This document shows, one piece after another, positions 40,035-49,362 of a stretch of 64,000 nucleotides of DNA. Each line of letters begins with the position of its first letter. Within the stretch, counting starts at the first letter, position 1. Both the position numbers and the translations under genes were made by a program. The notes beneath the pieces were generated by a model, which was given only the letters and a program-made list of their open reading frames with translations, had not been told where the DNA came from and did not search any database. The stretch lies in the NCBI GenBank assembly GCA_021199655.1, contig JAJQHQ010000092.1, positions 17,638 through 81,637 of the forward strand, in the 5' to 3' direction. Source of the stretch: Lachnospiraceae bacterium (GTDB lineage Bacteria > Bacillota > Clostridia > Lachnospirales > Lachnospiraceae).

Positions 40035-42509
40035 TTATATATATTTCCCGGTCATACTGTCCGGGTTATCCTTTATATCCACGGGTGTCCCGCTCGCAAC
40101 AATTCTGCCGCCCGCTTCCCCGCCGCCGGGGCCCATGTCAATGACATAATCCGCCGACCGAATGACATCCAGATCATGCTCAATCACAACAACGGTTGCA
40201 CCGTTCGCAATAAGACTGTCAAAGACTTTAAGCAAAGTCTGTATATCCAGCGGATGCAGGCCGATTGTCGGCTCATCAAAAACAAAAACCGAATCCGACT
40301 GTCTCTTTCCAAGTTCGCTGGCCAGCTTCAGACGCTGTGCTTCGCCGCCGGAAAGCCCAGGCGTTTCCTCGCCAAGAGTAAGGTAGCCAAGGCCAAGATC
40401 CTGCAGGGTTTTGAGTTTTTGAGCAACCGGTTTTATATCGCTGCATACTTCCAGTGCCATGTTAATGTCCATATCCATCAACTGAGGAAGGGAATAACCG
40501 TTTCCATCATGGCTCTTCCATTGCACCTGATCTGCCGCCCTGCTGTAGCGGCTTCCCCGGCAGGCCGTACAGGTCACGGTCACATCAGGCAGGAACTGGA
40601 CATCCAGATCAATCTCGCCCGTCCCATCACAAACCGGGCAGCGCAGCCTGCCTGTATTGTATGAGAAATCTCCCGCTTTGTATCCTTTTTCTTTTGCTTC
40701 CGGCTGCCGTGCAAACAGCTTTCTCAGATCGTCATGCACATCCGCATAGGTCGCAACGGTAGAACGGACATTGATGCCGATGGGCGTTGCATCGATCAGC
40801 TTGACATGACTTATGCCGTCCGCTTTCAGAAAAGAAACACTCTCCGGATAGCTCCTGCCGTCAATGAGCGACTGCAGTCCCGGGACAAGGCTTTCCAGAA
40901 CCATGGTCGTTTTGCCGGAACCCGAGACGCCGGTTACAGCAGTGAACCTGCCTTTTGGAATGCGGACATCGAGAGGTCTGACCGTATGAATTGCATTGGT
41001 AACCATATGGATTTCGCCGTTTACAAACAGTTTCTCGTTGTCCTCAAATTTCCGGTTGAGTGTCTTTTTTCGTGAAAAGAACGGCGCAATCCGGGAATTA
41101 CCCGACTCTCTGATCATATCCAACGTTCCTTCGGCTATGACAGTTCCGCCTTTTGCGCCCGCGTCCGGCCCCATTTCAATCAGCCAGTCTGCCTCCGACA
41201 GGATCTGCGTGTCATGGTCAACTAAAATAACGGAGTTTCCGTCGGCGATCAGGTCATGCATAACGGAATTGAGGCCAATAATATTATGGGGATGCAGGCC
41301 GATGGATGGTTCATCCAGAATATACATGACTCCTGTGGTCCGGTTCCGGACTGCCCGGGCAAGCTGCATTCTCTGCCGTTCACCGGTAGAGAGCGTAGAA
41401 GCTGCCCGATCCAGAGTCAGATAGCCAAGGCCGAGTTCCATCAGGCGCTTCGCAATGACAAAATAAGACTCACAGATGCTTTCTGCCATCGGTCTCATTT
41501 CTTCCGGCAGGGACTCCGGAACGCCTTTTACCCATTCGGTCAGGCTCTCAAGGGTCATTTTGCAGGCATCCGCCAGGGTAATCCCGCGAAGAAGCGGCGC
41601 TCTGGCTGCATCCGACAGACGAGTCCCATGACATTTGGGGCATATATCCTGCCGAAGGAATTTCTCAACCCGCTTCATGCCTTTCTCATCCTTAACCTTT
41701 GAAAGCGCATTTTCCACGGTATAGATTGCATTAAAGTACGTAAAATCCATCTCTCCAGCAGCACCATTCGTTTTATTCTGGTAAATGAGATGATGCTTTT
41801 CAGCCGGTCCGTGGAATACAATATCCTTTTCTTTCTCAGTTAAATCCCGAAACGGCACGTCCGTGCGAACTCCCATTTCCCGTGCAACATCTTTCATGAT
41901 CGACCACATGAGGGTCTGCCATGGGAGTACGGCGCCTTCATCGATGGAAAGCGTATCGTCCGGGACAATGGTGGATTCATCCACAATCCGGACGGTACCA
42001 GTACCGTCACAACATTCGCAGGCGCCCTGTGAGTTAAATGCAAGTTCTTCTGCCGAAGGGGCAAAAAAATGCTCCCCGCATTCCGGACAGATGAGTTCCT
42101 GTCCTGCTGCTACAGCCAGAGAAGGCGGAACATAATGCCCATTCGGGCACCGATGGCTCGCCAGACGTGAATACATCAGCCGAAGGCTGTTCAAAAGTTC
42201 TGTACCTGTACCGAATGTACTGCGTATTCCCGGAACGGCCGGTCTCTGTCTCAGTGCAAGAGTCGCCGGTACATACAGCACCTCATCAACATCCGCTTTC
42301 GACGCAAATGTCATACGTCTGCGTGTATACGTTGACAGAGATTCCAGATATCTCCGCGAACCTTCCGCATACAACACACCCAGAGCAAGAGACGATTTCC
42401 CTGATCCGGAAACGCCGCAGATTCCGACTATTTTTCCAAGCGGCACATCAACATTCACGTCTTTCAGATTGTGAACCCGTGCACCTCGTATTATAATTTT
42501 ATCCGGCAT
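40035..42509 (-). CDS. uvrA2: UvrA-like ABC ATPase (UvrA2 type)
   Basis: I start it at MPDKIIIRGARVHNLKDVNVDVP (42509) behind AAGGAGAAC; the track adds 39 unsupported codons. The 824-residue protein has two ABC modules (Walker A 'GVSGSGKSSLALG' and 'GVSGSGKTTMVLE'; signatures 'LSTGERQRMQLA' and 'LSGGEAQRLKLA'; Walker B 'YILDEPSIGLHP' and 'FVFDEPTIGLHP'). Zinc-binding pairs (CPECGEHF, CPKCHGT, CPVCDGTG..CTACRG) complete the UvrA pattern. Canonical UvrA is about 940 residues, so it belongs to the shorter UvrA2/DrrC-like group, which includes drug-resistance proteins. UvrB and UvrC are not nearby. Confidence 0.9.
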   Translation of the reverse strand: MPDKIIIRGARVHNLKDVNVDVPLGKIVGICGVSGSGKSSLALGVLYAEGSRRYLESLSTYTRRRMTFASKADVDEVLYVPATLALRQRPAVPGIRSTFGTGTELLNSLRLMYSRLASHRCPNGHYVPPSLAVAAGQELICPECGEHFFAPSAEELAFNSQGACECCDGTGTVRIVDESTIVPDDTLSIDEGAVLPWQTLMWSIMKDVAREMGVRTDVPFRDLTEKEKDIVFHGPAEKHHLIYQNKTNGAAGEMDFTYFNAIYTVENALSKVKDEKGMKRVEKFLRQDICPKCHGTRLSDAARAPLLRGITLADACKMTLESLTEWVKGVPESLPEEMRPMAESICESYFVIAKRLMELGLGYLTLDRAASTLSTGERQRMQLARAVRNRTTGVMYILDEPSIGLHPHNIIGLNSVMHDLIADGNSVILVDHDTQILSEADWLIEMGPDAGAKGGTVIAEGTLDMIRESGNSRIAPFFSRKKTLNRKFEDNEKLFVNGEIHMVTNAIHTVRPLDVRIPKGRFTAVTGVSGSGKTTMVLESLVPGLQSLIDGRSYPESVSFLKADGISHVKLIDATPIGINVRSTVATYADVHDDLRKLFARQPEAKEKGYKAGDFSYNTGRLRCPVCDGTGEIDLDVQFLPDVTVTCTACRGSRYSRAADQVQWKSHDGNGYSLPQLMDMDINMALEVCSDIKPVAQKLKTLQDLGLGYLTLGEETPGLSGGEAQRLKLASELGKRQSDSVFVFDEPTIGLHPLDIQTLLKVFDSLIANGATVVVIEHDLDVIRSADYVIDMGPGGGEAGGRIVASGTPVDIKDNPDSMTGKYI

Positions 42510-42630
42510 GAAAGAATGTTCTCCTTCCCAATTTTTCTCCGAGTCAGGTCTTTCCATTGTAAAAGAGTTTTTAATCTTCTCTCTTATATCTTTGTATAAG
42601 AATAAGCATCCTGTTACTCTATGCACGCCA

Positions 42631-43218
42631 TCATGATTGACATCCTGAAACAGCCACGCTTACTGTAACCACAGCCATCATTACCGCGACTAGCAGCAAT
42701 GGAATCATTCCATCCACATAGCCTTTTACCTTGTCCAGGTTATAGTAAAGCAGGTAACAGACCAGACTGACGACTGCGGCCACCACCGTTATGACAAGGA
42801 GCAAAATCGTCACCGTTCTTGTGTAATGCCCCATCCCATAGAGCGCATTCAGTTCCAGAAACATCAAGGCTGTCCATCCAACGATAAGGAAAAGTTCTGT
42901 CGTCACCTGACGCTTCAAAAGCACAGCCGTCCCCGCGAATAAAATAACATACGCCGCCACGCCGCCTATGATAACAGCATTGCCGGAAAACAGCTTCAGC
43001 TGATTATCAACGGAACCGCTTCCGCCTGCAATCTGATAAACAGATGCCACGCCAAAGACGAGCGCCGGAATCAGCAGCCATCCACTTTTCATGCCTTTGA
43101 TCGCACCTGTCGGTTTAAAAGCCACAAGCCACCATGCAAGATAGAAAATGCAGCACAGGATCATCAGAATATTCCCGGTCAGCATTTTTCTGGTCTGAAC
43201 CTCAAAACCTGCAAACAT
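42631..43218 (-). CDS. Six-helix membrane protein
   Basis: The 195-residue protein has about six hydrophobic segments ('GNILMILCCIFYLAWWLVAF', 'GWLLIPALVFGVASVYQIAG', 'AVIIGGVAAYVILFAGTAVLL', 'LFLIVGWTALMFLELNALYG', 'TILLLVITVVAAVVSLVCYLLYY', 'PLLLVAVMMAVVTVSVAVSG'). It lacks a soluble domain and I cannot name its family. Its ATG overlaps the stop codon of the HAD fragment upstream (TAATG), so it may be translated by coupling. Confidence 0.75.
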   Translation of the reverse strand: MFAGFEVQTRKMLTGNILMILCCIFYLAWWLVAFKPTGAIKGMKSGWLLIPALVFGVASVYQIAGGSGSVDNQLKLFSGNAVIIGGVAAYVILFAGTAVLLKRQVTTELFLIVGWTALMFLELNALYGMGHYTRTVTILLLVITVVAAVVSLVCYLLYYNLDKVKGYVDGMIPLLLVAVMMAVVTVSVAVSGCQS

Positions 43219-43307
43219 TACAACGCCTCCATAGTCTGTTCTAATATTTTGCTGCGCGGATTAAGACAGGTCCCATCCATATCAATTGCCAGCAGTCTGA
43301 TTCTCAT
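43218..43307 (-). pseudogene. N-terminal fragment of a Cof-type HAD phosphatase
   Basis: MRIRLLAIDMDGTCLNPRSKILEQTMEAL has the intact HAD motif I (DMDGT) and a ribosome binding site (AGGGGGC). It stops after 29 codons, where a normal protein has about 270. Confidence 0.65.
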
Positions 43308-43319
43308 AGGAAGCCCCCT

Positions 43320-43526
43320 TTATCTCCCGGCGATTTCTACATCTTCCTCATATTCCACCTGCATTTTGGCCAGCGCCTCATATCGCCGCACGGGCAGCTG
43401 CAGACCAATCCCTGTAATACCCGGCAATGCCTCCAGTATGTCGGACAGTTGTTCCTCTGTAACCGGTTTTTCATTGTATTTCCGTATGGAACGGCGTTCC
43501 ATAATGGTCTGAAGCATTTCATTCAT
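43320..43526 (-). pseudogene. Nitroreductase start joined to an unrelated tail
   Basis: MNEMLQTIMERRSIRKYNEKPVTEEQLSDILEA is the FMN-binding start of a nitroreductase. The following 'LPGITGIGLQLPVRRYEALAKMQVEYEEDVEIAGR' does not belong to that family, and the rest of the enzyme is missing. It looks like a deletion joint. Confidence 0.6.
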
Positions 43527-43527
43527 T

Positions 43528-44052
43528 TTATTTTGCCTCCCTGCCGCAGTCATAATGCTGGCGGCTGTCATAGCCTGCTTCTTTGAAATCAGAGTTTAAA
43601 AATTCAATTTCTTTCGGGCAGATTTTGATAAGGTTCATGATAAAAGGCAGCTTTTTAAGCGCATCAACGGGAATTTTCTTCCACTCTGCCGCATGAATAT
43701 ATTCTTTAGAAAACGGCTCGATGATGTCTGCTCTGCCTGTAACCTGCAGCCCCTTTAATTTCCCAAAGCCATCATATCGGTCATATATGGCAAGGCAAAC
43801 ATTTTTGTTATCCTCCAGGCCAACAAATTTCTGCCCGCCTTCTGAAAACATCCAAAAAGCTCCGTCGTGCCAGGCATATTCGATGGGTGTACATCGGATA
43901 AAGCTGCCGCTTCCGGTAGCGAGGGCACAGGTATTATTGGATCGAATATATTCATCAATGGCCGTCCACAACTGATCTGTCGGCATCTTTTTAGAATCGG
44001 CATCCTTTTCCAGCCAATGGTTTGCTGCAGTTTGGTATTCTTCATGAGTCAT
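43528..44052 (-). CDS. Pyridoxamine 5'-phosphate oxidase-like flavoprotein
   Basis: I start it at MTHEEYQTAANHWLEKDADSKKMP (44052), 9 bases after GGGAGGA. The 174-residue product has the split-barrel core of the PNPOx-like family ('TCALATGSGSFIRCTPIEYAWHDGAFWMFSEGGQKFVGLEDNKNVCLAIYDRYDGFGKLKGLQVTGRADII'). Such small proteins bind FMN or F420 and reduce diverse substrates. The gene ends 2 bases before the nitroreductase fragment and follows the carbonic anhydrase at 46 bases. Confidence 0.85.
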   Translation of the reverse strand: MTHEEYQTAANHWLEKDADSKKMPTDQLWTAIDEYIRSNNTCALATGSGSFIRCTPIEYAWHDGAFWMFSEGGQKFVGLEDNKNVCLAIYDRYDGFGKLKGLQVTGRADIIEPFSKEYIHAAEWKKIPVDALKKLPFIMNLIKICPKEIEFLNSDFKEAGYDSRQHYDCGREAK

Positions 44053-44098
44053 ATTGTCCCATCCTCCCATAGTCTTAAACAATTTATAATTTTGCTGA

Positions 44099-44653
44099 TC
44101 ATTTCAAAAAAGTCACTTTCCCGCTTTTCAGGTCGTAAAGTGCTCCGACAATCTCTGCTTCTGCCATTTCTTCATTTCCATCAAAAGCAGTTCGTATGCT
44201 TGATACCGTGTTTCTGATGTTCAGGATACTGGCTTTACAGGAATCTGCTTCTGAATGTATGACTGCTGCAATTTTATCTGTAATACTCTTTACATACCCG
44301 CTGGCATTTCCGGCAATCGCCGCCCCGACAGCGCCACAACAGGTATGGCCAAGAACAACTACCAATGTGCAGCCGAGGTGTTCTACAGCATATTCAACAC
44401 TTCCAAGAGTGCTGTCATCCACCACATTCCCCGCCGTCCGGATAACAAACAGTTCTCCAATCCCGCAAGAAAAAATTGCTTCCGGTATCACACGCGAATC
44501 TGAGCAGGAAATGATGATGGCAAACGGATGCTGTCCGTTTTCAGCAGTGTCAAGCCGGATTCCTTCAGAAATATCTCCAATCTCGTTTTGGGTATGCAGG
44601 TAACGCTCGTTACCTTCCTTTAAACGTTTCCTAATCTTCTCATTATTCATCAC
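44099..44653 (-). CDS. Beta-class carbonic anhydrase
   Basis: The 184-residue protein has the zinc ligands of beta carbonic anhydrases: 'IIISCSDSRVIPE' (Cys and the Asp-Arg pair) and 'VVVLGHTCCGAVGAAI' (His, Cys), plus 'GELFVIRTAGNVV'. It interconverts CO2 and bicarbonate in the cytoplasm, feeding carboxylases and pH control. Length is usual for short prokaryotic members. It probably forms a small operon with the PNPOx-like gene that follows. Confidence 0.93.
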   Translation of the reverse strand: MMNNEKIRKRLKEGNERYLHTQNEIGDISEGIRLDTAENGQHPFAIIISCSDSRVIPEAIFSCGIGELFVIRTAGNVVDDSTLGSVEYAVEHLGCTLVVVLGHTCCGAVGAAIAGNASGYVKSITDKIAAVIHSEADSCKASILNIRNTVSSIRTAFDGNEEMAEAEIVGALYDLKSGKVTFLK

Positions 44654-44714
44654 ATCTGTCCCCTCAAATCACATGAAATCGACATTTTCCTGTCTCAAGG
44701 CATTTTTTGCTTCT

Positions 44715-45629
44715 TCATTGTGCATCTTCCCAATAAACCTCCGCGTCCTCATATCCATCAAAATCATCATAATGATCATAATAGAATTCTTCCGGATCAT
44801 CATAATCAGACGCATTGTACTGATCCTTACTGGAGTTGCCCGAACTGCTGCTCTTTGAACTACTCGATGAGCTGCTTTTCGAGCTGCTGCCCGAACTGGA
44901 TGAAGACGAAGAGCTCCCGGATGACACCTTATCGCGCTTATCCCAAACCTGTATCACCTCGCCCTGCACACATCGTGCAGTAAATATCGTCGTATTGCCG
45001 CTCTTGAAATCATACAGATTCGCAGTATAAGCTTTGCCATTCATCATTTCCGTGTTGTGCCGGACGGTGGATGATGGCGCACCGAGCGCGGTTTTACCGA
45101 TATACTCCTCGGAAAGTCCCACATAAGGTACCTGCTTGCTGAGACGCTCCAAAAATGATTTTTCCTGCGCTGCTTCCCTCTCCGCTTTTTCTTTTGCCCG
45201 CTGTTCCGCTGCTTCAGACTCTGCGATTGCCTTTTTCTCCAGATAAACCTCGTAATCTGCAGTTACTTGTTCTTTGAAAGTATCCAAATCCGTCAGAATC
45301 TCATCGCTGACATTTTCCAGATTCAAAGACTTTACCCCAGAATAAGCGGATTCAATATCATCCTCGTCATAACTCATGTGCGCCTGACACAGGGAAATCA
45401 TTCCGTCTATATCCAGATCCGCATATCGTTCTTCGCTGATCTGTTCGAGTAGTTCATAGGCTTCCCCATAGGAGTTCTGCTCTGCCAGTTCTACTGCTTC
45501 CTGATACGTGGCCTTTACTTCTAACATATTCTGATGAGCGTTATACCTGTCTGCTGCGATCCCGGCCACAAGCAGCAGCGCCAGAGAAATAAGTATGCTT
45601 CTTTTTACAATTTTCTTCATAGCAATCAC
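44715..45629 (-). CDS. Membrane-anchored protein with Ser-rich and acidic tail
   Basis: The protein starts with one membrane segment ('SILISLALLLVAGIAADRY') followed by a TPR-like helical region (about 35-110), a charged coiled coil (115-160) and a small domain with 'GLSEEYIGKTALGAPSSTVRHNTEMMNGKAYTANLYDF'. The tail has a run of about 40 Ser residues with Gly/Lys and then an acidic, Tyr-rich end (DDPEEFYYDHYDDFDGYEDAEVYWEDAQ). GTG at 45629 is better spaced from AGGAAAAC than the ATG at 45620. It is probably outside the membrane. The family is unknown to me. Confidence 0.75.
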   Translation of the reverse strand: MIAMKKIVKRSILISLALLLVAGIAADRYNAHQNMLEVKATYQEAVELAEQNSYGEAYELLEQISEERYADLDIDGMISLCQAHMSYDEDDIESAYSGVKSLNLENVSDEILTDLDTFKEQVTADYEVYLEKKAIAESEAAEQRAKEKAEREAAQEKSFLERLSKQVPYVGLSEEYIGKTALGAPSSTVRHNTEMMNGKAYTANLYDFKSGNTTIFTARCVQGEVIQVWDKRDKVSSGSSSSSSSSGSSSKSSSSSSSKSSSSGNSSKDQYNASDYDDPEEFYYDHYDDFDGYEDAEVYWEDAQ

Positions 45630-45941
45630 CGTTTTCCTATTTTGGATCTACAAATACTCTCAGATATAATACAGGTGTGCAGCAAATAAATACAATGCAA
45701 ATAAATGCTTCCCTTGAGCAGTTTCTTTTTCATGCGGATCATCTTACAGAATTCCCTTATAAAGCTGTTCCGTAATGGTGTATATCCTTAGTAAAAACCA
45801 AATTTCATTTACAATATAATTGCAACGAAGTTGCAATTATATTGCAATTTCAAGCAATTATTTAAAGTGAAACACAGCAAGGGAAATGGTAAATCGCAGT
45901 AAAAGTAATGTCAAACACATACATTGTCGTCTTATTGTTTG
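45630..45941. other. Intergenic stretch with a strong palindrome
   Basis: No gene is visible in this A/T-rich stretch apart from the palindrome at 45812-45844 and a further TTGCAA half-site. Confidence 0.5.
45812..45844. repeat. 15-bp perfect palindrome with GAA loop
   Basis: CAATATAATTGCAAC-GAA-GTTGCAATTATATTG has a perfect 15-bp stem. No T run follows, so it is not a standard terminator. A further TGCAATT lies directly after it. Confidence 0.8.
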
Positions 45942-46166
45942 CTATCCTAAAAAGAACCCCTCCTGATAATGCTGTTTATCATTACGAAGATTAATAAGTT
46001 CCCATATACGATCATAACATGAAAAGAACCCTGTCCGAAATTCTTCCCTCTGATTGGCTGGCCCAGATGCTTCCGAAGAGCGATATTCAAACACGATTCC
46101 CGCCTGAGGTAAATACTTGTTAAGAGAACTGCCGCTCTTTCTCAAAGGCGGATATATACGTTTCAC
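45942..46166 (-). CDS. Small ORF overlapping the helicase stop
   Basis: The 74-residue frame (MKRIYPPLRKSGSSLNKYLPQAGIVFEYRSSEASGPANQREEFRTGFFSCYDRIWELINLRNDKQHYQEGFFLG) starts within the helicase stop (ATGA overlap), which supports translation by coupling. I do not recognise it; it may be a fragment. Confidence 0.4.
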   Translation of the reverse strand: MKRIYPPLRKSGSSLNKYLPQAGIVFEYRSSEASGPANQREEFRTGFFSCYDRIWELINLRNDKQHYQEGFFLG

Positions 46167-48781
46167 ATCTCTTTAAAGTCATCCCCGCCTTTATATCTTC
46201 TTCTGTAATAATCCATCGTCCTGTAATCAATAATATCCTTCATGTGCCGTACAAACGCCGGTTTTCTGACAATTTCTTTCAGATCACTGCGTAAAGCCAG
46301 TGCGCAGCCCTGTCGTTCTATAAAAAAACCGTTTCCGGATTTTTGCAGGAAATGAATCGGATTGCTCTTTGCGTTATACAGATGTTGTTTGCCCGTAATA
46401 CCCAGAAATTCATCGTATGTAATGTTCTGACGCAAATCCTTCCAGTTGGTCCCTGTCTGAAAGAATGCCTTCCATGCGTTCAGGACATCTTCCTCCGAAA
46501 CTTCCATTTTTACATCACCATTATTATAAAAAGCCATCAGAATGGGCATCTTATAAGATTTCTGCATATTGGTAGTCTCCAGCAAAAACAGAAATTCTCT
46601 TCCAATCCCATCGTAGATTTCCTGTTCTTCCTCGTCCAAATCGCCTGTTTCCTTCAGGTAAGTGAGATATCCTCTAAAAGGATTTTCTTTCGCATGGCTG
46701 ATGCACATCCGATAAATTCCATCATCCATGCCGCGGAACAGTTCCATCCGCGTTGGCACTTTTCCATCCAGCGATTCTTTTACTGCAAAATATTCAGATC
46801 GTATCCGTTCTTTGAGGGTTTTTCCCTTTCTCTCCATTTCCTGAAACAGCTGAATCAGCCTCATGTCAAAATCGACAATACATTCTTCGGGGAATTCGAA
46901 ATCAATCGGGTTCTTATTTTCTCCTGCATTTCCCCTTTCGCCTGAGACAGCCTGTTTCCCGGATTTGTTCCCAGACCAGTCCGGTTCGCTTCCCTGTTCG
47001 CTGAGCAGGTAAATCGTATTCCCCGCTTTTTGATAATTTCCGATGAAGTCCAGCACATTCAGATACTGCTTCTTTCTGGATTTTCGCAATCCACGGCCCA
47101 GCTGCTGCAAAAACACTACCGGAGATTCAGTAGGGCGCAAAAACATCACCATATCAATTTCCGGAATATCAACTCCCTCATTAAACATGTCTACTGAAAA
47201 AATGACTCGCAACTGCCCGTCCCTTAATTTTTTCACAGCTTCCCGTCTGTCCATCGAATAAGCACCGGCAGCATTGCTGTAAACTGCCGCAGAAGGTATT
47301 CCGCGTTCCGAGAAATCTTTTGCCATTGCTTCCGCATGAAGTCTGGAACAACAAAATCCCAATGCTCTCCGGGAATGGTATTTCATGTAATACTGGTAAA
47401 TCAGTTGATAACGCGCCTTATTATGCAGATAAATATTTTCCAGTTCCGAGTCCACATAATGCCCCCGTACAGGACGAAGACCGCTGTAGTTCGTCTCATC
47501 ATAGACACCATAATAATGAAATGGAACCAGCACACCTCTGTTTACCGCATTCTTCAACGGTAATTCATACGGAACATTATAATCACAAAGCTCATAAATA
47601 TCGCGTCCATCCATCCGGTCAGGGGTTGCGGTCAGTCCCAGCAGAAACTGCGGGTGAAAATAATTTATGATCCTCTTGTAGCAATCATTTGCTGCGTGGT
47701 GAAATTCGTCAATCACCAGGTAGTCAAAATACTCCGGTGCAAAATAGTTCTTATTCAGGTATTGAGAGCGGCCAAGCGTCGCCACCGAAGCAAATATAAC
47801 CGGTTTATCTGTATCTTTGCAGTCTCCGTTAAAAAAGCCGTAATCGTCTGACTGGCGTACATTCCGAAATGACTGCGCTGCCTGCAGCAGGATTTCCTGT
47901 CTGTGCGCAACAAACAGTACATGCTGATATGGTTTTGAATCAAAAGCCGCCAGATAGGTCTTGCCTCCGCCAGTAGCCACATGGATCAGCGCTTTCCGTG
48001 CGCCCTCCGCACGGCTGGTCTTTAAAGCATACAAGGCTTCAATCTGCGCTCCTCTGGGCTGAAAAACAGAAGAAACAGACCCGGCATCACGATTGAAGTT
48101 CTGATCGCGGTCCAGATCAAGATCAGAATTGAGATCATGATCGTTATCGTTATTTTTATCGCTTTCCTCTTCTTCATACCGTTCCAGATCCTTCGCAACT
48201 GCAGGACGCCTCCATGACCGAGCATACCTTTTTAGTTCCGCGTCATCTATAATAATCGAATGACGATAAAACAGTTCCTCAAATGTAGCGCAAAATTTAT
48301 AAAAGCCCGCTTCATTCTCACTGCTGCTGAATCTGTAATTCCACTCAATCCCGGAAGTCAGTGCACTCCTCGACAGATTTGAGGAACCAATGTATATCTC
48401 GTCCTGCCCCTTCCCATGAAAAATATACGCTTTCGGGTGAAAGGAACGCTTCTTTTCATTATAAAAACGCAGATCAATCCGCTCCCCCAGTTCACCCTTT
48501 AACAAATACAGGGCTGCAGGCTGCGTGATTCCGAGATAATTTCCCGTGAGCACACGTATCCTCGCTCCCCGATTCAAAGCGCCCTCCAGATCACGCAGGA
48601 TCATCCTCACACCCGATTCCATCAAAAAAGAAACAATAATATCGATCTGCTCCGCGTGAGCGATACTGATTTTGAGCTGATAATACAAAAAACGTTCCGC
48701 ATAACGGTCTCCTGTAATTACATTGGTACGCTCAACCGGTGCTTCCGATATTATTTTTTCTGCAAAATCAGGTTCAGCCAT
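46163..48781 (-). CDS. PLD-nuclease/DEAD-box helicase fusion with DUF3427-like tail
   Basis: I start it at MAEPDFAEKIISEAP (48781), just after GAGGAGAAG. Residues about 30-190 form a phospholipase-D-type nuclease domain with one HKD-like motif ('FHPKAYIFHGKGQDEIYIGSSNLSRSAL'). Residues about 245-600 are an SF2 helicase: 'HVATGGGKTYLA', 'VIDEFHHA', 'GLTATPDRMDG', 'VFLQQLGRGLRKS'. The last third resembles DUF3427. An odd Asp/Asn-rich linker (DKNNDNDHDLNSDLDLDRDQNFNRD) joins nuclease and helicase. The gene overlaps the end of a methyltransferase gene by 31 bases. The architecture recalls restriction- or defence-type enzymes, but this exact pair is not one I can name. Confidence 0.9.
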   Translation of the reverse strand: MAEPDFAEKIISEAPVERTNVITGDRYAERFLYYQLKISIAHAEQIDIIVSFLMESGVRMILRDLEGALNRGARIRVLTGNYLGITQPAALYLLKGELGERIDLRFYNEKKRSFHPKAYIFHGKGQDEIYIGSSNLSRSALTSGIEWNYRFSSSENEAGFYKFCATFEELFYRHSIIIDDAELKRYARSWRRPAVAKDLERYEEEESDKNNDNDHDLNSDLDLDRDQNFNRDAGSVSSVFQPRGAQIEALYALKTSRAEGARKALIHVATGGGKTYLAAFDSKPYQHVLFVAHRQEILLQAAQSFRNVRQSDDYGFFNGDCKDTDKPVIFASVATLGRSQYLNKNYFAPEYFDYLVIDEFHHAANDCYKRIINYFHPQFLLGLTATPDRMDGRDIYELCDYNVPYELPLKNAVNRGVLVPFHYYGVYDETNYSGLRPVRGHYVDSELENIYLHNKARYQLIYQYYMKYHSRRALGFCCSRLHAEAMAKDFSERGIPSAAVYSNAAGAYSMDRREAVKKLRDGQLRVIFSVDMFNEGVDIPEIDMVMFLRPTESPVVFLQQLGRGLRKSRKKQYLNVLDFIGNYQKAGNTIYLLSEQGSEPDWSGNKSGKQAVSGERGNAGENKNPIDFEFPEECIVDFDMRLIQLFQEMERKGKTLKERIRSEYFAVKESLDGKVPTRMELFRGMDDGIYRMCISHAKENPFRGYLTYLKETGDLDEEEQEIYDGIGREFLFLLETTNMQKSYKMPILMAFYNNGDVKMEVSEEDVLNAWKAFFQTGTNWKDLRQNITYDEFLGITGKQHLYNAKSNPIHFLQKSGNGFFIERQGCALALRSDLKEIVRKPAFVRHMKDIIDYRTMDYYRRRYKGGDDFKEM

Positions 48782-49362
48782 TTTTCTTCTCCTCTGCCTG
48801 GGCGAATATCTGAAGTAATCCACATCCTGCAAATCGTATATACATTCAACTCATTCATCAGCTCGTCTGTCCGCTGTTCATTCATATCAATAAAATACCG
48901 TCCGTTTCTCATACCTTCATATGAACCATATTTAAATGAAGCATATACAATTCCGTCGGGTTTTAGCGCCGCAGCCATTTTGATAAAGACTGCTTTTAAG
49001 TCTTCCGATGAAAGATGCAAAATTGAAGAGCACGCCCATATTCCATCATAGCAACTATGACAGTCCAGATCCTGAAAAAGCATCTGCTTTACCGGGATGC
49101 CGGTGTATTCGGATGCCATTCGGCAAAGTTCTTCAGAACCATCAATGGCTGTGACCTGATACCCTTTCTCCAGAAAATACTTCGTATCCCGTCCGGCACC
49201 ACAGCCAAAATCGAGAATGGATGCCTGAGGCGAAAGGTATTTAAGGAAACTATCCTGTGTTTCACAAAACTCCAATGTCTGAGTGGAAGAAGTAAAGGCG
49301 GCAGCATTTTTGTTATAGTATTCGAGTGTTGGAGTAGTTGTTGTACTATTCATCAGGAACAT
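48751..49362 (-). CDS. Class I SAM-dependent methyltransferase
   Basis: The 203-residue protein has the SAM-binding motif I 'ASILDFGCGAGRDTKYFLEKGYQVTAIDGSEELC' and the motif IV-like 'YDGIWACSSILHLSSEDLKAVFIKMAAALKPDGIVYASFKYG'. It resembles TehB-like small-molecule methyltransferases rather than DNA methylases, since the DPPY/NPPF motif is absent. It starts with a Thr run (MNSTTTTPTLEYYNKNAAAF). The helicase gene overlaps its end, so the two are co-expressed. Its substrate is unknown. Confidence 0.88.
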   Translation of the reverse strand: MFLMNSTTTTPTLEYYNKNAAAFTSSTQTLEFCETQDSFLKYLSPQASILDFGCGAGRDTKYFLEKGYQVTAIDGSEELCRMASEYTGIPVKQMLFQDLDCHSCYDGIWACSSILHLSSEDLKAVFIKMAAALKPDGIVYASFKYGSYEGMRNGRYFIDMNEQRTDELMNELNVYTICRMWITSDIRPGRGEEKWLNLILQKK

